The notes under the pieces are model-generated. The model ran no database searches. It was not told where the DNA came from and saw only the letters and a list, made by a program, of their open reading frames with translations. 5,631 bases of DNA. It comes from Solobacterium sp. UBA1789. Lineage in GTDB: Bacteria > Bacillota_I > Bacilli_A > Erysipelotrichales > Erysipelotrichaceae. Below are positions 1 through 4,943 of this stretch, in pieces (positions within the stretch are counted from its first letter, which is position 1; every line of letters begins with the position of its first letter). The stretch covers positions 1-5,631 of the forward strand of contig DCGB01000099.1 of the NCBI GenBank assembly GCA_002314515.1, in the 5' to 3' direction. The translations under genes and the position numbers were made by a program.

Positions 1-1
1 T

Positions 2-526
2 GGAACTATTATTAATTCAATTGAGAAGACTTGGCCGCTTGTTCGCTTGCCGATTATTTGTCTTGTGATGAATATTGTTGCTGTATTTTCATTAACAAAG
101 GAAATTAATAATGAGGAAAATGTTGACAAACAGAGTTCTTTGAAGGCTTTCTATTTTGTTTGTCCGGTTATTTCTTTAACGGTTGCCGGATATGCTTTGG
201 TTAATGCATATACCGGTGGCGTGGATTTTATGGTCATTTTATCAAGCTTTGGTGGCTTCCTGATGGTTCTTTATTCTCTGTTTGTCTGGCGTGCTAAACA
301 GGGTCATGGTTTTTCTTTGAATCTTCCTTGGATGCTGGCATCAGATAAGGCCTGGAAGGCTTCACATATCATGTTTGGTATTACTTTCTTTTTAGGTGGT
401 ATTGGTGTTATTTATTTTGGTCTAATTAAAAATTACTGGTTGCTGGCAGCTTGTGTTATTGGAGCAATTGTAATTCCGGTTTTATTTTCAATATTCTATT
501 TTAACTTTGGTAAAAAAGGTTTCTAA
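2..526 (+). CDS. DUF1648/SdpI-like integral membrane protein, C-terminal part (5' truncated)
   Basis: This reading frame is open from the first bases of the window to the TAA at 524-526, so the gene begins to the left and 174 C-terminal residues are visible. A TTG at 47 could be read as a start, but it has no ribosome binding site and the frame upstream is continuous. The fragment shows about five hydrophobic segments (roughly residues 12-32, 50-68, 75-93, 120-137 and 140-163), separated by a charged loop (ENVDKQ). A segment at residues 108-122 (LPWMLASDKAWKASH) resembles the SdpI signature, in which a GxRxPWTL-like stretch is followed by a W and a H a few residues on; here the GxR part has decayed to GFSLN. 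SdpI of Bacillus subtilis is an immunity and signalling protein for the SdpC toxin, but most family members have no known function. The assignment rests on this motif and topology alone. The gene is closed by its own terminator and is probably not co-transcribed with the MATE gene. Confidence 0.6.
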   Translation, partial: GTIINSIEKTWPLVRLPIICLVMNIVAVFSLTKEINNEENVDKQSSLKAFYFVCPVISLTVAGYALVNAYTGGVDFMVILSSFGGFLMVLYSLFVWRAKQGHGFSLNLPWMLASDKAWKASHIMFGITFFLGGIGVIYFGLIKNYWLLAACVIGAIVIPVLFSIFYFNFGKKGF

Positions 527-550
527 ATCGTCGAAAGACGATTTTTTATT
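525..550 (+). terminator. Rho-independent terminator after the SdpI-like gene
   Basis: An 8-bp stem AAATCGTC (525-532) pairs with GACGATTT (537-544) around a GAAA tetraloop, followed by a T run at 542-547 and further Ts. The stem begins inside the stop codon of the upstream gene, so it serves that gene directly. Confidence 0.85.
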
Positions 551-560
551 TTAAAAGATA

Positions 561-566
561 TATAAT
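561..566 (+). promoter_or_regulatory. -10 element of the MATE gene promoter
   Basis: A perfect TATAAT lies 22 bases before the preferred ATG. A start of transcription near 573 would give a leader of about 16 bases that still contains the ribosome binding site at 576-585. No good -35 is visible: the expected position (about 538-543) falls inside the preceding terminator. The promoter is therefore inferred mainly from its -10 and position. Confidence 0.5.
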
Positions 567-588
567 AACAAAGTTGGGAGATAGGACT

Positions 589-1920
589 ATGTTATTTACT
601 AATAAGGATTTAAAGAAGCTGATTATTCCTTTGATTATTGAGCAGTTTCTGGTAATTGCTGTTGGTTTTGCAGACACTTTAATGGTTTCTAATGTTGGTG
701 AGTCAGCGGTTTCGGCCGTTTCTTTGGTTGATCAGATTAATATTTTGATTATTCAGATTTTCTCAGCATTGGGAACTGGTGGTGCGGTTTTAACTTCTCA
801 ATATCTGGGTAATAAAGCATATGAGGGTGCCCGTAATTCAGCAAAGCAGTTGTTACTGGTGGTGGCTGTAACATCTATTTCTTTTATGGCTATTGCTTTG
901 ATTTTTAATGGTTTTATATTACAGCTTATTTATGGTCAGGTTGAAGAAGCAGTAATGCTTAATGCCAGAGTTTATTTTAGATTATCAGCAATGTCTTATC
1001 CTTTTATCGGTTTATATAATGCTGGTGCTGCTTTATTTAGGGCTATTGGTAATTCTAAGGTTTCAATGACCAATAGTTTTATTATGAATGTCATTAACTG
1101 CTGTTTGAATGCTGTCTTTATTTTTGGCTGTGGCTGGGGTGTTTTTGGTGCTGCTTTGGCTACTTTGATTGCCCGTGCTACAGCTTGCGTTGTTACTTTA
1201 TTGCAGCTTTCCAGTCATAATAATGGTGAATTCTATGTTGATAATTATCGTCAATTGAATTTTGATAAAAATAATATTTCCAAGATTCTGGTTGTTGGTA
1301 TTCCTTCGGGTCTAGAGAATGGTATGTTTCAATTGGGCAAATTACTCGTTGCCCGTTTGAATACTTTCTTTGGTACTGCTTCGATTGCGGCCAATGCCGT
1401 TTGCAGTAATGTTTTTTCAATGCAATATATGGCACCGATGGCTGTTGGTTTGGCAATGTTAACGGTTGTTTCCCGTTGTATTGGCGCCAATGACTATGAG
1501 CAGGCTAAATATTATGCAATGAAACTGTTAAGGGTTGCCTATTATGTTTTGTGGATTGCAACAGCTATTATTTTCTGCATCCTGCCTTTAATTCTTCCAT
1601 TATATAATCTGTCTGTTGAGACTCTTGATTTGGCAAGAAAATGTATCATTTATCATTTGATTGTTACTTCGATCATGTGGCCAACCGGTTTTCCGTTTGC
1701 CAATGTCTTCCGTGCTTCAGCAGATGCCCGTTTTGTCATGACGGTTTCTGTTGTTTCAATGATGCTTTTCCGTGTCTGCGGTTCTTATGTTATTGGCAAA
1801 TATCTGGGCTATGGTTTAATCGGTGTGTTTACGGCAATGTTTATTGACTGGATTTGTCGTATCATATTCTTTATCTGGCGTTATCGCTCTGGTAAATGGA
1901 TGAAGAAAAGACTGGTTTAA
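589..1920 (+). CDS. MATE family multidrug/cation efflux transporter
   Basis: This is a 443-residue integral membrane protein of the multidrug and toxic compound extrusion family, which exports drugs or metabolites across the cytoplasmic membrane in exchange for Na+ or H+. It is full length for the family (about 440-460) and has the expected two-fold repeat. The N-terminal MatE half has the opening IPLIIEQFLVIAVGFADTLM (residues 13-32), SQYLGNK (70-76) followed by the EGARNSAK stretch, and FRAIGNSKVSM (150-160). The second half begins near residue 228, with GIPSGLENGMFQLGK (237-251) and SRCIGANDYEQAK (295-307) repeating the first-half pattern. ATG at 589 is chosen over the in-frame TTG at 574 because GGGAGATAGG (576-585) is a good ribosome binding site for 589, and a TATAAT at 561-566 would place the transcript start at about the TTG itself. 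It is flanked by terminators, so it is probably transcribed alone. The substrate cannot be told from the sequence. The protein is DinF/NorM/YpnP-like in general type only. Confidence 0.95.
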   Translation: MLFTNKDLKKLIIPLIIEQFLVIAVGFADTLMVSNVGESAVSAVSLVDQINILIIQIFSALGTGGAVLTSQYLGNKAYEGARNSAKQLLLVVAVTSISFMAIALIFNGFILQLIYGQVEEAVMLNARVYFRLSAMSYPFIGLYNAGAALFRAIGNSKVSMTNSFIMNVINCCLNAVFIFGCGWGVFGAALATLIARATACVVTLLQLSSHNNGEFYVDNYRQLNFDKNNISKILVVGIPSGLENGMFQLGKLLVARLNTFFGTASIAANAVCSNVFSMQYMAPMAVGLAMLTVVSRCIGANDYEQAKYYAMKLLRVAYYVLWIATAIIFCILPLILPLYNLSVETLDLARKCIIYHLIVTSIMWPTGFPFANVFRASADARFVMTVSVVSMMLFRVCGSYVIGKYLGYGLIGVFTAMFIDWICRIIFFIWRYRSGKWMKKRLV

Positions 1921-1958
1921 CAAAAAGGCATTCGAATTATTGAATGCCTTTTTGTTAA
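1917..1958. terminator. Bidirectional terminator between the convergent MATE and MFS genes
   Basis: A 17-bp perfect inverted repeat, TTAACAAAAAGGCATTC (1917-1933) and its complement (1942-1958), flanks an 8-base loop. The A tract on one side and T tract on the other give a U-tail whichever strand is read, so it can end both the MATE transcript and the convergent MFS transcript. The left arm includes the MATE stop codon. Confidence 0.9.
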
Positions 1959-1987
1959 CTTGTAAATTTAATAATCGCAGCTTTTAA

Positions 1988-3187
1988 TTAATCTTTTTCT
2001 TTAATTTCTGGATGTTTTTTATTATATGAGCTAATAAAGAGGGCAAAGAAGATGACACCAAATAGGGCAATACCACCAGAGAATATATAATAAGGTCTTA
2101 TGCCCATGGAGTCTATCATATAGCCGCCTACAGTTGAGGAGATAATGGTGGCAATGGCCATCATGGTTCCTCCCAACATAAGAACGGTACTTCTTAGTTT
2201 TTCTGGTGCCAGATAGTCAGCATACATTACCAATGATGCATTTCTTAATCCAGATGCCAGATAGACAACAATGGCAATAATTAAAACAGTGGTAACACTA
2301 TGAGCATTAAAATAGATGAAATCACCGATGCCAAAGATTATCGATGTGACAAGAGCACAGGATAGTGGTGAAAACTTTCTGAAGACTCTTCCTGAATAGA
2401 ATAATAGAGGAATACCACAGAATGCTCTGATTGTTGATAAGATACCTAAAGTAGAGCTGGCAGCATTAATGTCATCTAATAAATAGGCAATAAAGTTAGT
2501 TGATGTACACATTGGAATGCCGGTACAGATATAGAAGATATAGAAGCAGACAATGCGCTTATCTTTTAATAATTGACCAAGCTGAAGGTCTTTAAAAGAA
2601 AGACGACGACTTCCTTCGGGAATAGCATCCTGCATTTTTGGGGCAATCAGTAAGACCAAGAGGCCAAAGACGCCAACGCCATAGAAACCGACTCTAATTG
2701 TAAAGTAGCCAATCAGATTAGTGTAGATAATGCCACCCAGAGTTGAACCAAGGGAATTGAATATTCTAATCTTACCAAATTCCATATCTGGATTAATACG
2801 ACGCATCTGAGCAGTCCATGACGACATGATGGAATCAAGTGGACGATAGAAGAAGCGTACAAAAACGGTCATCCATGGGGCCATGGCAAAGGCTGAACCG
2901 ATTAGCCAGTTTTCGGATATTGGTATTAGAGGAAAGAGAATTATTGTAAATATCAGACAGACAATAAAGGGTTTTTTAATTGTTTTGAATTTATCACAAA
3001 AGACACCCCAGACTAATGGTGCAAAGATACCAATGACAGATCTTAAGCTGGTAAAGAGGCCAACTTTGGCACTGGATAGTCCAAGCAGTTTCAGGTAGGC
3101 TGATACATACATGGTTCCTGAGGTTGTGAGTCCGATTAAGAATGAAGCTAATATGAAGTAGAATTTTGTTTTGTTGCTTTTTTCCAT
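1988..3187 (-). CDS. MFS transporter, MFS_1-like (LacY/nucleoside symporter-like) type
   Basis: This is a 399-residue major facilitator superfamily permease of the cytoplasmic membrane with about twelve hydrophobic segments, the usual family length. The N-terminal half has YLKLLGLSSAKVGLFTSLRS (residues 31-50) leading into a degenerate loop 2-3 motif, GVFCDKFKTIKK (61-72; G61, D65, basic K70-K72). EFGKIRIFNSLGS (136-148) corresponds to the (Y/F)GKIR.(W/F).S(L/I)G pattern of the MFS_1-like/PucC-like permeases. A basic central loop lies at about 184-211. The C-terminal half repeats the GR.FRK loop (266-271) and has YADYLAPEKLRST (322-334), the APxxLR pattern also seen in this group. Many members of the group import sugars, nucleosides or aromatic acids; the substrate here is unknown. 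The start at 3187 has AAGGAG at 3200-3195, seven bases upstream. The gene runs convergent to the MATE gene and is separated from the alcohol dehydrogenase by a terminator. Confidence 0.9.
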   Translation of the reverse strand: MEKSNKTKFYFILASFLIGLTTSGTMYVSAYLKLLGLSSAKVGLFTSLRSVIGIFAPLVWGVFCDKFKTIKKPFIVCLIFTIILFPLIPISENWLIGSAFAMAPWMTVFVRFFYRPLDSIMSSWTAQMRRINPDMEFGKIRIFNSLGSTLGGIIYTNLIGYFTIRVGFYGVGVFGLLVLLIAPKMQDAIPEGSRRLSFKDLQLGQLLKDKRIVCFYIFYICTGIPMCTSTNFIAYLLDDINAASSTLGILSTIRAFCGIPLLFYSGRVFRKFSPLSCALVTSIIFGIGDFIYFNAHSVTTVLIIAIVVYLASGLRNASLVMYADYLAPEKLRSTVLMLGGTMMAIATIISSTVGGYMIDSMGIRPYYIFSGGIALFGVIFFALFISSYNKKHPEIKEKD

Positions 3188-3194
3188 ATGTCGT

Positions 3195-3223
3195 CTCCTT
3201 TTGTGCCTATTCTATTTATTATA
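3195..3223 (-). promoter_or_regulatory. -10 element and ribosome binding site of the MFS gene
   Basis: Read on the minus strand, a perfect TATAAT lies at 3223-3218, with AAGGAG at 3200-3195 and the ATG at 3187. The transcript would start near 3211, giving a leader of about 24 bases. The -35 position falls inside the upstream terminator and matches consensus poorly, so the promoter call rests on the -10. Confidence 0.5.
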
Positions 3224-3233
3224 AGGTGTTTCA

Positions 3234-3264
3234 TTAAAAAAAGGCATCCATTTTTGGATGCCTT
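3234..3264 (-). terminator. Rho-independent terminator after the alcohol dehydrogenase gene
   Basis: On the minus strand a 10-bp stem, AAGGCATCCA (3264-3255) with TGGATGCCTT (3250-3241), encloses a four-base loop and runs into a T tract (3240-3236). It ends the alcohol dehydrogenase transcript 22 bases after its stop codon and insulates the MFS gene. Confidence 0.9.
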
Positions 3265-3286
3265 GATTGAATCTTGTAATTTTTGA

Positions 3287-4468
3287 TTAGCCTTTGATGG
3301 CAATATTATAGATTGCCAGATTATCTTCTTCTTTTAATGACTTCATGATGCCCATTTTGCCGCCTTTGATTCTGGCTGCTTGAGCTGCCATATGTGCCAG
3401 CTGATCAGTAGGCAGTTTAGCTTCTTCAAGGCTTGTTGGCAGGCCTAATTTATGGAAGAAGTCTTTGGTTGCTTCAATACCGGCTAGAGCTGCTTTTTCA
3501 TCATCGCTTTCTTTGATATCGTAGACGTTTCTGGCGTATCTGGCAAAGCGAGCAAGATTGTCTTTATAGACATATTTCATCCAGGCTGGTCCCATGATGG
3601 TTAAGGATGCACCATGTGTTGTGTCATATAAAGCTGATAATTCATGACCCAGACCATGAGTTGACCAGTCCTGAGGACGACCATTTCCGCAGGTATCGTT
3701 GTGAGCCATGGTTCCAATCCACATGATTTCTCCACGATATTCATAGTTATCTGGTTCAGCCAGGACTTTTGGTCCAAATTCAATCAATGCTTTCATTAGG
3801 GCTTCACATAAGTAGTCCATGGAGCCAAAGCTGATTGGTGAGAAGTATCTTTCCCAGATGTGGACATACATGTCTGCTACACCACAGGCAGTCAGTCTTT
3901 CGTTTAATGAGAAAGTAAGTTTAGGGTTTTCAAAGGCCAGAATTGGTCTTTCAAATGGACTGCCGGAGATGCTGGCTTTAACATATGGTACGCTGTCGTC
4001 GTTGGTGACAACACAGCCTTTTGATGATTCAGATCCGGCAGCTGGATAGGTTAAGATTACGGCTACTGGTAACATGCCTTTGCGTTTTCCTGGATTAGCT
4101 GAGAGATCCCAGACATCGCCATCATAGTAATAGCCCATGCCTACAGCTTTGGATGTATCAATTACTGAGCCTCCGCCCATGGCAATAATCAGTTCAACTT
4201 TTTCTTTTTTGGCTAGTTCAACACCTTTTCTGATTAATGATAAACGTGGGTTAGCCTGAACACCACCTAATTCAACATAGGAGATACCTTCTTTGTTTAA
4301 CTGAGAGATGACATCGTCATAGAGTCCGATTTTTTTAACTGACTGGCCACCATAGATGATCATGACTTTTTTGACATTCAGTTTTGTGAGTTCTTCACCA
4401 ACGTGTTTTTCAGCGTCGTCGCCGAAGATAAAATCAGTATATAGATGATAACGGAAATTATTTAACAT
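3287..4468 (-). CDS. Iron-containing alcohol dehydrogenase (YqhD/butanol dehydrogenase-like)
   Basis: This is a 393-residue soluble group III (iron-type) alcohol dehydrogenase, full length for the family. It reversibly reduces aldehydes to alcohols with a nicotinamide cofactor in the cytoplasm. The N-terminal Rossmann-like half carries MGGGSVIDTSKA (residues 97-108), the GGGS phosphate-binding turn of the family. The expected divalent metal ligands are all present: D199 and H203 in ADMYVH, then H271 in THGLGHE and H285 in TTHG, with the family's 4- and 14-residue spacings. The early turn is YGGQSVKK (39-46), with Gly rather than the Asp that selects NAD in FucO-type enzymes, so NADP(H) preference is inferred, as in YqhD. 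The nearest functional types are the butanol dehydrogenases (BdhA/YugJ) and YqhD; the true substrate is unknown. The ATG at 4468 is preceded by CAGGAGG (4480-4474). Terminators on both sides make it a single-gene unit, with no pathway partner nearby. Confidence 0.95.
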   Translation of the reverse strand: MLNNFRYHLYTDFIFGDDAEKHVGEELTKLNVKKVMIIYGGQSVKKIGLYDDVISQLNKEGISYVELGGVQANPRLSLIRKGVELAKKEKVELIIAMGGGSVIDTSKAVGMGYYYDGDVWDLSANPGKRKGMLPVAVILTYPAAGSESSKGCVVTNDDSVPYVKASISGSPFERPILAFENPKLTFSLNERLTACGVADMYVHIWERYFSPISFGSMDYLCEALMKALIEFGPKVLAEPDNYEYRGEIMWIGTMAHNDTCGNGRPQDWSTHGLGHELSALYDTTHGASLTIMGPAWMKYVYKDNLARFARYARNVYDIKESDDEKAALAGIEATKDFFHKLGLPTSLEEAKLPTDQLAHMAAQAARIKGGKMGIMKSLKEEDNLAIYNIAIKG

Positions 4469-4473
4469 ATTTG

Positions 4474-4500
4474 CCTCCTGTTTCCTAATCTATGATATCA
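4474..4500 (-). promoter_or_regulatory. Extended -10 promoter and ribosome binding site of the alcohol dehydrogenase gene
   Basis: On the minus strand TGaTATCAT (4500-4492) fits an extended -10, in which the TG one base upstream can replace a good -35. A start near 4485 would give a leader of roughly 17 bases containing the strong CAGGAGG site (4480-4474). The TG directly abuts the T tract of the darA terminator. Confidence 0.5.
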
Positions 4501-4524
4501 AAAAAAGAGCCGTTGGCTCTTTTT
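4500..4524 (-). terminator. Rho-independent terminator after darA
   Basis: A 10-bp inverted repeat, AAAAAGAGCC (4502-4511) with GGCTCTTTTT (4515-4524), has a three-base loop. Read on the minus strand it lies just after the darA stop codon (4528-4526) and ends in a T tract that continues to 4500. Because both arms are A/T-tailed it could also work on the plus strand, although no plus-strand gene reads into it. Confidence 0.88.
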
Positions 4525-4525
4525 A

Positions 4526-4849
4526 TTACATTTTTACGAACTGATCAACTTCCAGTACGAAGACGGTTGCGCCACCTACAGTGACTTCAATTGGCATTGA
4601 AACGAAATCGTTTGTGCTGAATGGTGCAGCTGCTGGTACAATCTGTGTTCTTCTCTTGGATTGTTCGCCGATGATTCCTAGTACTTTTTCAACCTGGTCA
4701 TCATTGCATCCACAGATCATTGTTGTGTTTCCTAAGCTTAGGAATCCGCCGGTTGTTGCTAATTTGGTGACGATGAAGCCGTTTTTGTTTAATGCTTTTG
4801 ATACGCTTGAGCTGTCGTCGTTAGAGACGATGGCGAGAACAAGTTTCAT
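4526..4849 (-). CDS. darA: Cyclic-di-AMP receptor, PII-like (DarA/PstA family)
   Basis: This 107-residue protein belongs to the DarA (YaaQ)/PstA family of small trimeric PII-like cytoplasmic proteins that bind the second messenger cyclic-di-AMP; their downstream targets are largely unknown. Recognition is strong: MKLVLAIVSNDD opens it, TKLATTGGFLSLGNTT (residues 28-43) is the family's ligand-binding segment, and VGGATVFVLEVDQF near the end is the C-terminal signature. Family ligand contacts recalled from PstA structures are kept at T28, F36, L37, N41 and G47. Positions 24 and 26, recalled as Asn and Arg in PstA, are Gly and Ile here. The start at 4849 is chosen because it gives the family's MKL N-terminus and length (about 107-110); an in-frame ATG at 4930 would add 27 residues foreign to the family and lies upstream of the predicted transcript start. 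The ribosome binding site is weak (GAGAG at 4864-4860, ten bases away). It is divergent from the YitT-family gene and probably transcribed alone. Confidence 0.95.
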   Translation of the reverse strand: MKLVLAIVSNDDSSSVSKALNKNGFIVTKLATTGGFLSLGNTTMICGCNDDQVEKVLGIIGEQSKRRTQIVPAAAPFSTNDFVSMPIEVTVGGATVFVLEVDQFVKM

Positions 4850-4878
4850 TTCTGTTTTTCTCTCTTTCTTTAATTTAC

Positions 4879-4908
4879 TGATAAGAGCTTTTTGGCTTGT
4901 TCTTATCA
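4879..4908. repeat. 8-bp inverted repeat at the start of the darA leader
   Basis: TGATAAGA (4879-4886) and its exact complement TCTTATCA (4901-4908) are separated by 14 bases, and a further G-C pair (4888/4899) forms after one mismatch. The right arm coincides with the predicted darA transcription start (about 4907-4909), so the darA mRNA would begin with a stem-loop. On the plus strand the repeat spans the expected -35 region of the YitT gene promoter. It could be a 5' stabilising hairpin or a binding site for a dimeric regulator. Confidence 0.55.
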
Positions 4909-4912
4909 AAAA

Positions 4913-4918
4913 TATAAT
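4913..4918 (+). promoter_or_regulatory. -10 element of the YitT-family gene promoter
   Basis: A perfect TATAAT lies 18 bases upstream of the GTG start. The transcript would begin near 4925, leaving only about 12 leader bases. The -35 is poor: TTTTGG (4890-4895) at 17 bases or TTGGCT (4892-4897) at 15 bases. It overlaps the darA -10 on the opposite strand. Confidence 0.5.
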
Positions 4919-4943
4919 ATATGTTAACATATAGTTGTGTCAA
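4914..4943 (-). promoter_or_regulatory. darA promoter
   Basis: On the minus strand a perfect -35 TTGACA (4943-4938) is followed by TATATT (4921-4916, spacer 16) or TATTAT (4919-4914, spacer 18), each one base off consensus. Transcription would start at about 4907-4909, leaving a leader of about 60 bases before the ATG at 4849. It is the only promoter in the window with both elements clear. Its -35 lies inside the first codons of the YitT-family gene. Confidence 0.7.
4918..4933. promoter_or_regulatory. 16-bp perfect palindrome in the divergent control region (candidate operator)
   Basis: TATATGTTAACATATA is an exact palindrome centred on GTTAAC. It lies within the spacer and -10 region of the darA promoter and over the predicted transcription start of the YitT-family gene, where a bound dimer would block both. 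It is AT-rich, so chance is possible; the operator role is inferred from its position. Confidence 0.45.

Noticed and set aside
47..49. TTG at 47 as a complete start of the SdpI-like gene
   Set aside because: The frame is open from base 2 with continuous membrane-protein sequence, and there is no ribosome binding site; the gene is truncated by the window edge.
574..588. TTG at 574 as the start of the MATE protein
   Set aside because: It lies at the predicted transcription start and overlaps the ribosome binding site that serves the ATG at 589.
1193..1456. Minus-strand open frame inside the MATE gene, and similar short frames within the MFS and alcohol dehydrogenase genes
   Set aside because: They lie wholly inside well-supported genes, have biased compositions typical of shadow frames and lack ribosome binding sites.
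4493..4500. Palindrome TGATATCA in the alcohol dehydrogenase promoter as an operator
   Set aside because: Eight bases of AT-rich symmetry is expected by chance, and it is explained by the extended -10 motif.
4850..4930. N-terminal extension of darA from the ATG at 4930
   Set aside because: It adds 27 residues not found in the family, overlaps the predicted promoter and leader, and would start upstream of the predicted transcription start. The ATG at 4849 gives the conserved MKL start.
4581..4934. Open frame antisense to darA on the plus strand
   Set aside because: It is the complement of a strongly recognised gene, crosses the divergent promoter region, has no recognisable motif and continues through the control region only because that region lacks stops in that frame.
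4850..4936. Cyclic-di-AMP riboswitch (ydaO/yuaA type) in the darA/YitT gap
   Set aside because: The leader of darA is only about 60 bases and that of the YitT gene about 12, far too short for the ydaO aptamer, and no matching structure is seen.
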